From assembly GCA_965213575.1 (NCBI GenBank), contig CBDBZN010000020.1, positions 62,001-126,000 on the forward strand: DNA of 64,000 bases, written 5' to 3'. This DNA comes from JAUHXS01 sp965213575. Lineage in GTDB: Bacteria > Bacteroidota > Bacteroidia > Chitinophagales > JAUHXS01. A model generated the notes under the pieces. It was not told where the DNA came from, searched no databases, and was given only the letters and a program-made list of their open reading frames with translations. Below, one piece after another: positions 19,101-27,039 of the stretch. Each line of letters opens with the position of its first letter. The first letter of the stretch is position 1. A program made the position numbers and the translations under genes.

Positions 19101-19118
19101 TACAACTTTAATTATCAT
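16101..19118 (-). CDS. Large secreted beta-propeller (SBBP-repeat) surface protein with type IX-type C-terminus
   Basis: 1005 residues. A signal peptide is followed by FIENKGQLR, the start of the N-terminal domain typical of SBBP-repeat proteins. Between about residues 285 and 770 seven propeller-like units each open with a W/YxTYxGG-type strand (WATYFGG, WSTYYGG, WATYFGG, WSTFYGG, WSTYLGG, WMTYYGG, YATYFNHG), and most contain GGYYKDT-like loops. Ig-like segments come next, and the last 85 residues (VFIPNVIILREGN, FTMKIYDRYGKLVYET, GNLTLLN) form a diverged gliding motility-associated sorting domain. The protein is predicted to be exported by type IX secretion and held at the surface; the ligand is unknown. 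The upstream region (19119-19247) is extremely AT-rich, with repeated TATTATATAATA. Confidence 0.8.
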   Translation of the reverse strand: MIIKVVIPSLNKALLVFLLIVSSLSVYGDLGFIENKGQLRNTIGESVPFIHFLLKGNNQQLYITDHGLTYVFSKTITSPKELTSIQYASSFEKDLIEGVTIEWARIDMNLKGATIRKSNIYTGAPLNSYTNYYLSHCPEGVLNVQSYREVVIKNIYKDIDWAFNISENGFEYSFIVHPGADPSQIKMIYQGAGEVYVSELSQINLHTTLGNLEEGHLLCYQELDGFRKQINSSYEIITNQNYVINPNSNQLITDSHSLKEISIAVGDYDASLPLVIDPPIQWATYFGGSMSNGLSDMKTDNLGNLYLTSSTSSLDFPVKDIGGYFQDTLNGITTDIYISKFNSSHELLWSTYYGGQNSDGCRELAIDNDFNIYLTGVSYSGDFPVKDAGGYFQDINKGINYYDGEVIFLKFDKAGKRLWATYFGGIGSESGYGITIDNTGNIYAVGNTGGEYAEFPLKDGGGYYRDTHIIGDADIFVVKFNNDLSLAWSTFYGGSEGEYVINIESNNQNEIFIGGSYTRSEDLPTIDMGGYYKDSISSDNWDTYLFKMNDIGELLWSTYLGGNGEEYGNGIRLKNNGYLLMEGSSKSTDLPTMDAGGYYKDTLDGERDIFLAEFDNSGNQMWMTYYGGSMDESIRFDNISLDDCDNFYVGFTTYSDSLNTIAYPNLYYQDTLQFARGAFILHFDRGYNIDYATYFNHGDQEITCLTALGLNNDLYIGIQLFDSPDPPNYPLQQSSTESFFQDTASGPNIIYLAQFTSLFLEEGIDSSISESYCIDSTLILIGPDAGWYQWSNGSQAQTTLVNPPFDGIYTLFYKEDSCSVLNTIVYEVSAVIKNFTITDDTSICTPDTLVLTATGGEVYEWSTGTTTSSITEEIVGATNYSVIISDTNECTDTLMVSINLLPDSACSPVDSNIADTVDQQVFIPNVIILREGNINTTFRPLITGGYNSFTMKIYDRYGKLVYETTDLNQPWQPGVLIGNNYSNTVCQYVITVDEQFFTGNLTLLN

Positions 19119-19247
19119 TATTATATAATAATTATATATATCAATATACGTATATTATTATATAATACCAACAATAAGAACTCTGATATAAATCTTGTAT
19201 AGGGATTATAAATAATGAGAAAATTAATTATCTTATTAAAAACATTT

Positions 19248-20140
19248 TTAAAACTTCCCATCACCCGGCCGAGTAACTCTAAACTTATTTTTAGGCTCAG
19301 GCATTTTAAGTAGCCTGATATGATCTGATTCAATCGTTATTATCTTGGCTTTATATAAAGCACCAATCGCTTTTTTGAAAGATTTTTTACTAATTTTAAA
19401 CAACGTATAAATTTCTTCTGCTGTGCTTTTATCAGTTACATTTAATTTTCCATCATTTTCTGCTAGTTTTTTAGCAATCAGCTCTTTAGCTGAAACGATG
19501 AGATTATCATATCCTATAGGTTGAAGTGAGATATCAATTTTATTATCTTTCCGAACATTCTTTACAAAACCTTTTAGTTTATCACCTATATTAAGTTTTT
19601 GAAAGATCTCATTTTCAAAGATCAAGCCTTTATACCGATTATTCACAATCACAGAATAACCTAAATCGGTTTTCTTTAATATTAATAGATCAACCTCCTC
19701 ACCTGTTTTAAGCTAAAACAGTATCTTTTTCTAAAAACCGCTCTACTTTATTGCTTGCATACAAACGATTAGTCTGGCTCATCAAGGTTGAGATAAAAAA
19801 TATACCATCTGCCTTCTTCCAATCTTTTCCTCTGTTCACTAAAAGGAACCATTAAATGCTTTTCTAATCCCCAATCAACAAAAGCACCCACTTCTGATAC
19901 TGTCACTACTTGCAATAATGCAAATTCGTTTAATAATATTTTAGGCGTTATATCCGTAGCGACCTTTCTTTCAGCATAATCCAAATAAACAAAAACTTCA
20001 ATCTTATCTCCTATTTCAAAATATTCAGGGCAATATTTATTAGGCAACAAAACATCTTCTCCATCTTCATCTCCAAGAAATAACCCAACACTGGTTTATC
20101 GTAATATCTCTAATTCATTATATTTCCCAATTGATATCAT
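19248..20140 (-). pseudogene. cvfB: cvfB pseudogene (S1-domain RNA-binding protein)
   Basis: Three frames together encode a CvfB-like protein. It starts at ATG 20138-20140 (MISIGKYNELEILR). An in-frame TAA follows at 20096-20098, and the same frame resumes (TSVGLFLGDEDGEDVLLPNK) through FALLQVVTVSEVGAFVDWGL to 19769. The next frame carries TNRLYASNKVERFLEKDTVL to about 19711. The last frame carries KTGEEVDLLI, TDLGYSVIVNNRYKGLIF, VRKDNKIDISLQPIGY and a C-terminal winged-helix region. The lesions are therefore one nonsense codon and two indels (near 19770 and 19710). CvfB proteins bind RNA through S1 domains and affect virulence and RNA metabolism in Firmicutes; the bacteroidotal role is unclear. 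The remaining sequence is well conserved, so inactivation looks recent. Confidence 0.85.
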
Positions 20141-20165
20141 AATATATTACTTGTGTTTCATCAAG

Positions 20166-21068
20166 TTATTTTTCAGCATTGGGGCCGGGGGGAGTTTCAA
20201 ATACTTGATCAAAAAGTTTTTCTATATATCGCCATTTACCTCTTTTAAATTTAAATGCTTTATAACTGCCATCAGGCACGTAAGTAGAATAATCACCTTC
20301 TGTTAATGGTGTTTCAGGAATAAGATTATCATATACTACCATATCTAATTGCGGATCATAATTTAAAGTAACCCCAATATCTTCTTTATATTCAATTACA
20401 TTTCCATCTTGATCTTCTACTTGCCGGACATCCCCTTCTTTATATGTTATGATCAATCTTTTTTTGATAGAATCTTTATCATATCTTATAATGGGTGCTC
20501 CAAAAACCGGCTGGCCGTCTTCAAAGGTGAGAATTTCCATTATTTTTTTTTCTTTTTCATCGCTATATCCATCCCAACCAAAAAGTGTATAATATTTTTG
20601 CTTACGCCTTTCTTTTAATTTAACATTATAATACATAACTCCATACCATGTTTGAGCGCTTAAAACTGTATCTTCCGCGTTAGCTAATAAGTCAGAGTAA
20701 TCATATAGAGGAAATATTACTAAGCTATCGGGATTATTTATTTGGATAACTCCATAATGGCGATATAAGCCATTATCTCTCAAAACAAACCATGTAAAAA
20801 TACGAAATGCATCATCTTCCGGAGAAACTACTGATACTCCTTGTAATTCATTAAATGGATAACTGAAGGAATTGTCTGATTTTAGCGTTTCTACTAATTT
20901 AGGAATGAAGCGATAGCAAGCATTTTGCCGCTCTAGCTCAGTTTGGCCGGTGTAAATAGTATCTACTAATCCCGCTAATACTTTTTCTTGTTGTACAAAA
21001 GATGATTGATTTTGTGCAAATACCATTATTGGAAAAAAATAAACACATAGAAATAGCCGAATAAACAT
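20166..21068 (-). CDS. Secreted protein of unknown function
   Basis: 300 residues with a signal peptide (MFIRLFLCVYFFPIMVFAQ). The mature part is rich in aromatic and charged residues, with stretches such as FRIFTWFVLRDNGLYRHYGV, WYGVMYYNVK, YYTLFGWDGY and GSYKAFKFKRGKWRYIEKLF. No catalytic motif, lipobox or sorting domain is visible. It lies 25 bp upstream of the cvfB pseudogene on the same strand. I do not recognise the family and can assign no function; it is probably periplasmic or on the outer membrane's inner face. Confidence 0.6.
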   Translation of the reverse strand: MFIRLFLCVYFFPIMVFAQNQSSFVQQEKVLAGLVDTIYTGQTELERQNACYRFIPKLVETLKSDNSFSYPFNELQGVSVVSPEDDAFRIFTWFVLRDNGLYRHYGVIQINNPDSLVIFPLYDYSDLLANAEDTVLSAQTWYGVMYYNVKLKERRKQKYYTLFGWDGYSDEKEKKIMEILTFEDGQPVFGAPIIRYDKDSIKKRLIITYKEGDVRQVEDQDGNVIEYKEDIGVTLNYDPQLDMVVYDNLIPETPLTEGDYSTYVPDGSYKAFKFKRGKWRYIEKLFDQVFETPPGPNAEK

Positions 21069-21135
21069 TTACAATCAATTTTATAATGTTTAGTAGGATG
21101 TATTTAAAAATACCATCCAATACTAAATTATCTCA

Positions 21136-22314
21136 TTATATGTTTTCAATAACCATAGCAGATGCACCTCCGCCTCCATTACAAATACCGGCGGCACCAT
21201 ATTTACCTTTATTTTGCTTTAAAACATTTATTAAAGTGACTATGATGCGAGCTCCTGAGCAACCTAATGGATGGCCAAGAGAAACAGCGCCACCATTAAC
21301 ATTAACTTTACCGGCATTTAGCTTCATCTCTTTATTATTAGCTAAGGCTACTACAGAAAAAGCTTCATTTAATTCATAATAATCTATTTCTTCCATTTTC
21401 ATATCTGCTTTGTCAACTGCTTTTGGCAATGCTTTTGAAGGAGCTGTGGTAAACCATTCCGGGGCTTGCGCAGCATCGGCATAACTTACGATTTTGGCTA
21501 TAGGTTTAAGCCCCAACTCATCTGCCTTCTTTTTACTCATTAATATCAATGCCGCAGCACCATCATTTAATGTAGAAGCATTTGCTGCAGTGACTGTTCC
21601 TTCTTTTTGAAAAACTGGGCGAAGCGTAGAAATCTTGTCCATTTTAACATTTTTATATTCTTCATCTTCATTCATTAAAATAGGATCTCCTTTTCTTTGA
21701 GGAACTTCTACCGGTACAATCTCATCTGCAAATTTGCCTGTTTCCCATGCTTTTGCAGAACGCGTATAAGATTCTATAGCGTATTTATCTTGTTCTTCAC
21801 GGCTAAAACCACATTCCTTAGCGCATAGCTCTGCAGCACTTCCCATATGATAGTTGTTGTAGACGTCGGTTAAACCATCATTTACTAAGCCGTCTATCAA
21901 CGTACCATTGCCCAATCGATATCCGGTTCTGGCTTTGTCTAAATAATAAGGAACAGCTGACATATTTTCCATGCCTCCTGCTACAACTACATCATTATCA
22001 CCTGTCATAATGGATTGTGCACCAAACATAATAGCTTTCATTCCCGAAGCACAAACTTTATTAATTGTTGTACAAGGTACATTTTCACCAATTCCGGCAA
22101 AGAGAGCCGCTTGCCTGGCAGGTGCTTGGCCTAAATTAGCTTGTAATACATTACCCATAAATACTTCATCTATATCCTTCGGATCAATTCCGGATCTTTC
22201 AATAGCACCTTTCATAGCAGTAGATCCTAATCTAGTTGCTGATACTCCGGCTAACTTTCCGCCGAAACTGCCTATAGGAGTTCTTACTGCTGATATGATG
22301 TAAACTTCTTGCAT
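21136..22314 (-). CDS. Acetyl-CoA C-acetyltransferase (thiolase)
   Basis: 392 residues, the normal length for a biosynthetic or degradative thiolase. The nucleophilic Cys88 lies in NKVCASGMKA. The other catalytic motifs are YELNEAFSVVA, GGAVSLGHPLGCSGARI and CNGGGGASAMVIE. The enzyme interconverts two acetyl-CoA with acetoacetyl-CoA, or cleaves longer 3-ketoacyl-CoA. The sequence does not settle chain-length preference, so I give no symbol. A 3-hydroxyacyl-CoA dehydrogenase-like gene lies 2.3 kb away on the other strand. Confidence 0.93.
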   Translation of the reverse strand: MQEVYIISAVRTPIGSFGGKLAGVSATRLGSTAMKGAIERSGIDPKDIDEVFMGNVLQANLGQAPARQAALFAGIGENVPCTTINKVCASGMKAIMFGAQSIMTGDNDVVVAGGMENMSAVPYYLDKARTGYRLGNGTLIDGLVNDGLTDVYNNYHMGSAAELCAKECGFSREEQDKYAIESYTRSAKAWETGKFADEIVPVEVPQRKGDPILMNEDEEYKNVKMDKISTLRPVFQKEGTVTAANASTLNDGAAALILMSKKKADELGLKPIAKIVSYADAAQAPEWFTTAPSKALPKAVDKADMKMEEIDYYELNEAFSVVALANNKEMKLNAGKVNVNGGAVSLGHPLGCSGARIIVTLINVLKQNKGKYGAAGICNGGGGASAMVIENI

Positions 22315-22471
22315 GATTTTTCCTAAATTTTATATTATTAGATATTTCCACTCAAAAATAGGTTTTAATATGGTATTTTTGAAAAAGAACTGAGTTAATG
22401 ATTGTTATAATTATTTAACGATTTATCAATTAATATAATTTCATACTTAGTTAATTAATGGATATTTCCAT

Positions 22472-24562
22472 ATGAAAAAAGTTTTTTCATTTATTATTAA
22501 TAGGCACCAAGAGGTACTCCGGTACCTAATGTTATTATTGACTGCCTTAATCATCACAAATTGGATCCCAAAAGTAAGCAAGTTTAAATATGAGTTTGAG
22601 GAAAGCAAGCCATGGAAACACGAAAACCTGATCGCGCCGTTTAATTTTGCTATTCAAAAATCTGAAAAAGAAGTTCAAGAGGAAGAACAATCAGTATTAA
22701 AAACAGTTAATCCTTATTACAATCTGGATCCTGAAGTAGCTGTCCGCAATAAAAAAATATTTTCAGAAACATTAAAAAACAAATTTCAGCGTGAAAGAGA
22801 AGCTTATAATATTTCTCTCACAGATTCAGCTCTATACCGAAAAATAGGCTTGAAAATATTAGACTCCTTATACAATAAAGGAATCATAATTGTCAATGAT
22901 AACCATAAGGAAACCACCAATGGGGGAGATTTTAAAATTAATTTATTAAGAAATAATACTGCCGAAGTAGTTAATATAAAGGATTTATATAAAATTAAAA
23001 AAGCTTATCAATTTGCCATCAATAAAATAAAAAATCAATCACGCATCAACTCAGATTTTTTAATTCCTATTTTAGAACAATCCATAGAACAAAATGTTTT
23101 TTACGACCAAGCAACTACAGATAAAATTTTACAAGAAACCAAACAAGGAGTCTCTAACACTCGGGGAGTCGTTCAAGAAGGAGAAATTATAATATCAAGA
23201 GGTACTGTTATAGATAAAGAGCGATATAATATCCTCCAATCTTTTAAAGATGAATACCAAAAACGCGTTACGGGAGACAAAGTAAACCTGATCATTAGCT
23301 TGGGTTATTTTATAATCATAGCATTGATTATGACCTTTTTTGCTTTATTTATGTTCATTTTTTACAAGGAGGTTTTTTTCAGGACCAAGCATTTAAGCTT
23401 CGTTTTACTGATCCTTATATTGGCCAGTTACTTTTTTCATTGGTCAATAAGCGCCAATTTACCAAGTTATTATGTATTGCCTTTTTGTATTGTGCCTATA
23501 GTTATTCGCACTTTTTTTGGAGCACGTATGGCATTATTTACGCATTTAATGGTGGTTTTGATTGCCGGGTATATTTTACCGGTAAGTTTTAGTTATCTCT
23601 CTCTTCACCTTATTGCAGGGATGGCTGCATTATTTGCTAATATTAATGCCCGCTATTGGTCACAGTTTTTTGTTTCTACCGCTTTAATACTCCTGACCTA
23701 CTCATTAGGATTTTTTGCTTTGACATTGATACAGGAAGGCAGCTATGAAGGGATTGAACTAAGTGAATATGCATGGTTGGGGGTTAATGTATTATTAGTT
23801 TTAATTGCATATCCACTTATTCCTGTTTTTGAAAAGGTTTTTGGATTAGTCTCTGAGATAACTTTAGTAGAATTATCAGACTTAAATAAGCCATTACTTA
23901 AAAAGTTATCGCTAGAGGCACCGGGCACCTTTCAACATTCTCTTCAAGTAAGCAATTTAGCTGAAGCTGCTGCCAATGAGATAGGTGCGAATGCCATGTT
24001 AGTAAAAGTAGGTGCGCTATATCATGATATCGGTAAAATGTATAACCCTTTATATTTTATAGAAAATCAAAATACCGGTATTAATCCTCATGATGATTTA
24101 TCGTTTGAAGAAAGTGCTCAGATCATTATTGGCCACGTTTTACAGGGAATCGACATGGCAAAAAAACAAAAGATCCCGGGCATTTTAATTGATTTTATTA
24201 GAACCCACCATGGTACTTTAAGGGTAGAATATTTTTATCGTTCTCACTTAAAAAGCTACCCGGATCAAGAGATAGATGAAGAAAACTTCCGTTACCCCGG
24301 CCCTGCACCCTTTTCTAAAGAAACTGCTATTTTAATGATGGCCGACTCCGTAGAAGCTGCTTCTAAAAGTTTAAAGAACCCAACGGCTGAAGATATTGAT
24401 ACCCTTATTGATGGCATTGTAGCACATCAGATGGAACATGAGCAATTTGCTAACAGTAATATTACATTTAAAGATATAACTACAGCTAAAAAAGTTTTTA
24501 AGCATATGATCAAAAACATTTATCACGTACGAATCGCTTATCCGGAAAGAAAAGGTAAATAA
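22472..24562 (+). CDS. 7TM-HD family phosphohydrolase (PgpH-like)
   Basis: 696 residues. One N-terminal membrane helix (about 15-35) is followed by an extracytoplasmic 7TMR-HDED domain (about 40-265). Seven membrane helices follow (about 270-460), then a cytoplasmic HD domain with APGTFQHSLQVSNLAEAAA, ALYHDIGKM, TGINPHD, IRTHHG and ADSVEAAS. PgpH proteins of this architecture hydrolyse the second messenger cyclic di-AMP to pApA in Gram-positive bacteria; the same substrate is plausible here but not shown. The next gene begins 21 bp downstream, and a third follows it with 1 bp spacing. Confidence 0.88.
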   Translation: MKKVFSFIINRHQEVLRYLMLLLTALIITNWIPKVSKFKYEFEESKPWKHENLIAPFNFAIQKSEKEVQEEEQSVLKTVNPYYNLDPEVAVRNKKIFSETLKNKFQREREAYNISLTDSALYRKIGLKILDSLYNKGIIIVNDNHKETTNGGDFKINLLRNNTAEVVNIKDLYKIKKAYQFAINKIKNQSRINSDFLIPILEQSIEQNVFYDQATTDKILQETKQGVSNTRGVVQEGEIIISRGTVIDKERYNILQSFKDEYQKRVTGDKVNLIISLGYFIIIALIMTFFALFMFIFYKEVFFRTKHLSFVLLILILASYFFHWSISANLPSYYVLPFCIVPIVIRTFFGARMALFTHLMVVLIAGYILPVSFSYLSLHLIAGMAALFANINARYWSQFFVSTALILLTYSLGFFALTLIQEGSYEGIELSEYAWLGVNVLLVLIAYPLIPVFEKVFGLVSEITLVELSDLNKPLLKKLSLEAPGTFQHSLQVSNLAEAAANEIGANAMLVKVGALYHDIGKMYNPLYFIENQNTGINPHDDLSFEESAQIIIGHVLQGIDMAKKQKIPGILIDFIRTHHGTLRVEYFYRSHLKSYPDQEIDEENFRYPGPAPFSKETAILMMADSVEAASKSLKNPTAEDIDTLIDGIVAHQMEHEQFANSNITFKDITTAKKVFKHMIKNIYHVRIAYPERKGK

Positions 24563-24583
24563 GCAATAATATAAAATGAAAAT

Positions 24584-25252
24584 ATGAAGATTGCCGCTGT
24601 AGGAAATGATAGAAGAATCTTAGAATTACAAAATAGGTTATTCGATTTTGATATTACAGTATTTGATAATCTTTCTCAAGATCAAATTGCCGGATTAAAT
24701 GCAGATGTTATTTTCGATTTAAATTTTGATATAAGCGACCGAACTATCAGCATGTATAAATCTTTTAAAAATCCGGTTATTATTTCCTGTGTTAATTTAC
24801 AATTAGCCCAACTACTTCAAAATGATGTAAAAAATAATATCATTGGCATGAATTGCCTGCCTACATTTATAGATAGAAACATAGCAGAAGTTTCTCTACC
24901 AGATAATGAAAATACGGATATCGTAAAATCTATTTTCAAACAATTAAACTGGGAATATTTATTAGTAAAAGATAGAGTGGGCATGGTTACATCGCGTGTT
25001 ATTTTTATGATCATTAATGAAGCATGCTATACACTTCAAGAAGGAACCGCTTCTATAAAGGATATTGATTTAGGGATGAAGCTGGGCACCAATTATCCTT
25101 ACGGGCCTTTTGAATGGGCTGATAAAATAGGTATTGAAAATATCTATCAAACTTTAACTTCCTTATATGAGGACACCAAAGACGAACGATATAAAATTTG
25201 CCCGTTATTGAAGACACAGGTTTTATCAGGAAAAAAATTCTATCCTCAATAA
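24584..25252 (+). CDS. 3-hydroxyacyl-CoA dehydrogenase C-terminal-domain protein
   Basis: 222 residues. The C-terminal half (about 120-222) matches the 3HCDH C-terminal dimerisation domain: LLVKDRVGMVTSRVIFMIIN EACYTLQEG, followed by IDLGMKLGTNYPYGPFEWAD. The N-terminal half has beta-alpha spacing like a Rossmann fold (MKIAAVGNDRRILELQNRLF) but lacks the GxGxxG dinucleotide motif and is shorter than normal. The protein may therefore have lost NAD binding. It sits between a c-di-AMP-type phosphohydrolase gene and a polysaccharide deacetylase gene in what looks like one transcript. Function uncertain. Confidence 0.7.
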   Translation: MKIAAVGNDRRILELQNRLFDFDITVFDNLSQDQIAGLNADVIFDLNFDISDRTISMYKSFKNPVIISCVNLQLAQLLQNDVKNNIIGMNCLPTFIDRNIAEVSLPDNENTDIVKSIFKQLNWEYLLVKDRVGMVTSRVIFMIINEACYTLQEGTASIKDIDLGMKLGTNYPYGPFEWADKIGIENIYQTLTSLYEDTKDERYKICPLLKTQVLSGKKFYPQ

Positions 25253-25253
25253 T

Positions 25254-26558
25254 ATGATCCTCATATACACTCCCAAAATAACTACTCGCCTACGGTACAT
25301 CTTAGACTTTATTTTGGGAGATTTATTGTTATTAGATTTTAAACTGACCAGCAATAAGGAAGAATTTGAGATTTATCCCGATCCTAAATTGTCATACGCC
25401 AACCAGCCGGTAGCAGATGAAATTTTCTTTTTTACTACACCTATTCTTTTTGAAAAAAAAATACGTAAACAATCCATAGAAATTTTTGAATATGAAGAAC
25501 ATAAAGTTTTTTATAAAACAAATAGCAAATCAGCTTTGCCTTTTGACCCTTTCGCAGCCAGCTTTTACTTATTGAGTCGTTATGAGGAATATTTGCCTCA
25601 TTACAAAGATTCGATAGACAGGTTTCCTGCTGTTGAAAGCCTGGCATATAAAGCAGATTTTTTACAGCAACCCGTTATTGACCAGTGGGCTTTGATCATT
25701 AAGAAATTAATTCTTGAAAAGTATCCGTCTTTTAAATTCAAAAAGAAAAAATATCATTTTACGCCTACTTATGACGTTGATAGTGCCTATGCATATAGGA
25801 ATAAAGGCCTGGTACGTAATCTGGGAGGCTATTTAATTGCACTGCAAAATAGAAACTGGACTGCTATAAAAGAACGGACACGAGTATTATGTAATCTAAA
25901 AAAAGATCCTTTTGATACTTACGAATATCAAATTGAACTACATAAAAAATATCATCTTCATTCTATTTACTTTTTCTTAGTAGGAGATTATGACGAGTAT
26001 GATAAAAATATATCTATCAGAGAAACTGAATTTCAAGAATTGATCAAGTCAATGGCAGATCATGGAGATGTTGGAATCCATCCTTCTTTTGCTTCTAATA
26101 AAGATAAAGAAAAACTTTTTAAAGAAATAAAAGACCTGGCTTTAGTATTGAAACGAGATATTAAAAAAAGCCGGCAGCATTTTCTTAAGCTAAATATTCC
26201 AAATACTTATCAAAGGCTTATTGAATATAATATTACCGATGATTACAGTATGGGATATGCCACAAACATCGGCTTTCGGGCCAGCACATCAAATAGCTTT
26301 TATTTTTATAACCTAACTCATGAAATACCTACCAAGCTAAGGGTTCATCCTTTTGCGATTATGGATGCTACGTTTCAGTATTATTTAAAATTATCTCCCG
26401 AAGATGCTTTTTCAGCCTCTCAAACTATTATAGATCGTGTAAAAAAAGTAAATGGCCATCTAATGACATTGTGGCATAATAATTCTTTGAGTAAAGAACA
26501 AGCTCCAGCTTGGAGAAGTTTATATGAAAAAATTATTGAAAAAGCTGCTGTACATTAA
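25254..26558 (+). CDS. Polysaccharide deacetylase family protein
   Basis: 434 residues. The NodB-like catalytic part starts near residue 168 with FTPTYDVDSAYAY, supplying the Asp pair of motif 1, and continues with YFFLVGDYDEYD and HGDVGIHPSF, the His-containing motif 2. The region from about 280 to 400 keeps the barrel pattern with FRASTSNSFYFYNL and LRVHPFAIMDATFQ. The N-terminal 165 residues form an extra domain often found in these bacteroidotal proteins. No signal peptide is evident. The family removes acetyl groups from cell-wall or capsular sugars. The start is 1 bp after the preceding stop. Confidence 0.8.
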   Translation: MILIYTPKITTRLRYILDFILGDLLLLDFKLTSNKEEFEIYPDPKLSYANQPVADEIFFFTTPILFEKKIRKQSIEIFEYEEHKVFYKTNSKSALPFDPFAASFYLLSRYEEYLPHYKDSIDRFPAVESLAYKADFLQQPVIDQWALIIKKLILEKYPSFKFKKKKYHFTPTYDVDSAYAYRNKGLVRNLGGYLIALQNRNWTAIKERTRVLCNLKKDPFDTYEYQIELHKKYHLHSIYFFLVGDYDEYDKNISIRETEFQELIKSMADHGDVGIHPSFASNKDKEKLFKEIKDLALVLKRDIKKSRQHFLKLNIPNTYQRLIEYNITDDYSMGYATNIGFRASTSNSFYFYNLTHEIPTKLRVHPFAIMDATFQYYLKLSPEDAFSASQTIIDRVKKVNGHLMTLWHNNSLSKEQAPAWRSLYEKIIEKAAVH

Positions 26559-26580
26559 TGATGAGCAGCTTATAAAAGTA

Positions 26581-26618
26581 TTATAATTAAAGGAGGCTCA
26601 GAGCTCCTTTAATTATAA
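26581..26618. terminator. Bidirectional terminator hairpin
   Basis: A perfect 15-bp stem (26581-26595 with 26604-26618, TTATAATTAAAGGAG and its complement) encloses the loop GCTCAGAG. It lies between convergent genes (deacetylase and RNA-binding protein) and has A/T-rich arms serving as a U tract in either direction. Confidence 0.85.
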
Positions 26619-26626
26619 ATAAGTCT

Positions 26627-26872
26627 TTAATCTCGTGGATTAGCTTTTCTAACAACCATGTTCCTACCGAGTAGTTCATAATCGTGCAGGCTTTCTATGG
26701 CGTTATTACCTTCTTCTTCGTTAGGCATTTCGACAAAACCAAAGCCTTTTGAACGGCCTGTATGTTTATCAGTAATAATCTTCGCTGAAGTAACTTCTCC
26801 ATATTTAGAAAAAGCGTCTTGTAAATGTTGTGTTTCTAGTTTGTAATTTAAGTTTGCTACAAAAATATTCAT
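26627..26872 (-). CDS. RRM-type RNA-binding protein
   Basis: An 81-residue single RNA-recognition-motif protein. RNP2 is IFVANL at the N-terminus and RNP1 is KGFGFVEM near residue 49, with the expected beta-alpha-beta layout (LQDAFSKYGEVTSAKIITDK). Small RRM proteins of this kind occur widely in Bacteroidota and cyanobacteria and bind single-stranded RNA; targets are unknown. The frame extends upstream to 26902, but the added residues (MIINIFNFFF) are not part of the fold, so I take the ATG at 26870-26872. Confidence 0.9.
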   Translation of the reverse strand: MNIFVANLNYKLETQHLQDAFSKYGEVTSAKIITDKHTGRSKGFGFVEMPNEEEGNNAIESLHDYELLGRNMVVRKANPRD

Positions 26873-26981
26873 GAAAAAAAAATTAAAAATGTTAATAATC
26901 AATGCAAAGGTAAATACTTTTTATTGAGAATGAAATATTTGAATAAAATAAATACCTCTTATATATCTATTAAAGAGTGCT

Positions 26982-27013
26982 CTTGCACGAATTCTTATTA
27001 AATCTTAAATTTG
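26982..27013 (+). promoter_or_regulatory. Promoter of trhO
   Basis: CTTG (26982-26985) and TAAATTTG (27006-27013) are 20 bases apart, close to the consensus TTTG-N19-TAnnTTTG. The expected transcription start near 27020 lies downstream of the GTG at 26977 and upstream of the ATG at 27040, which supports the ATG as the true start. Confidence 0.6.
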
Positions 27014-27039
27014 TATTAATATTCAAAAAAATTGATCTC

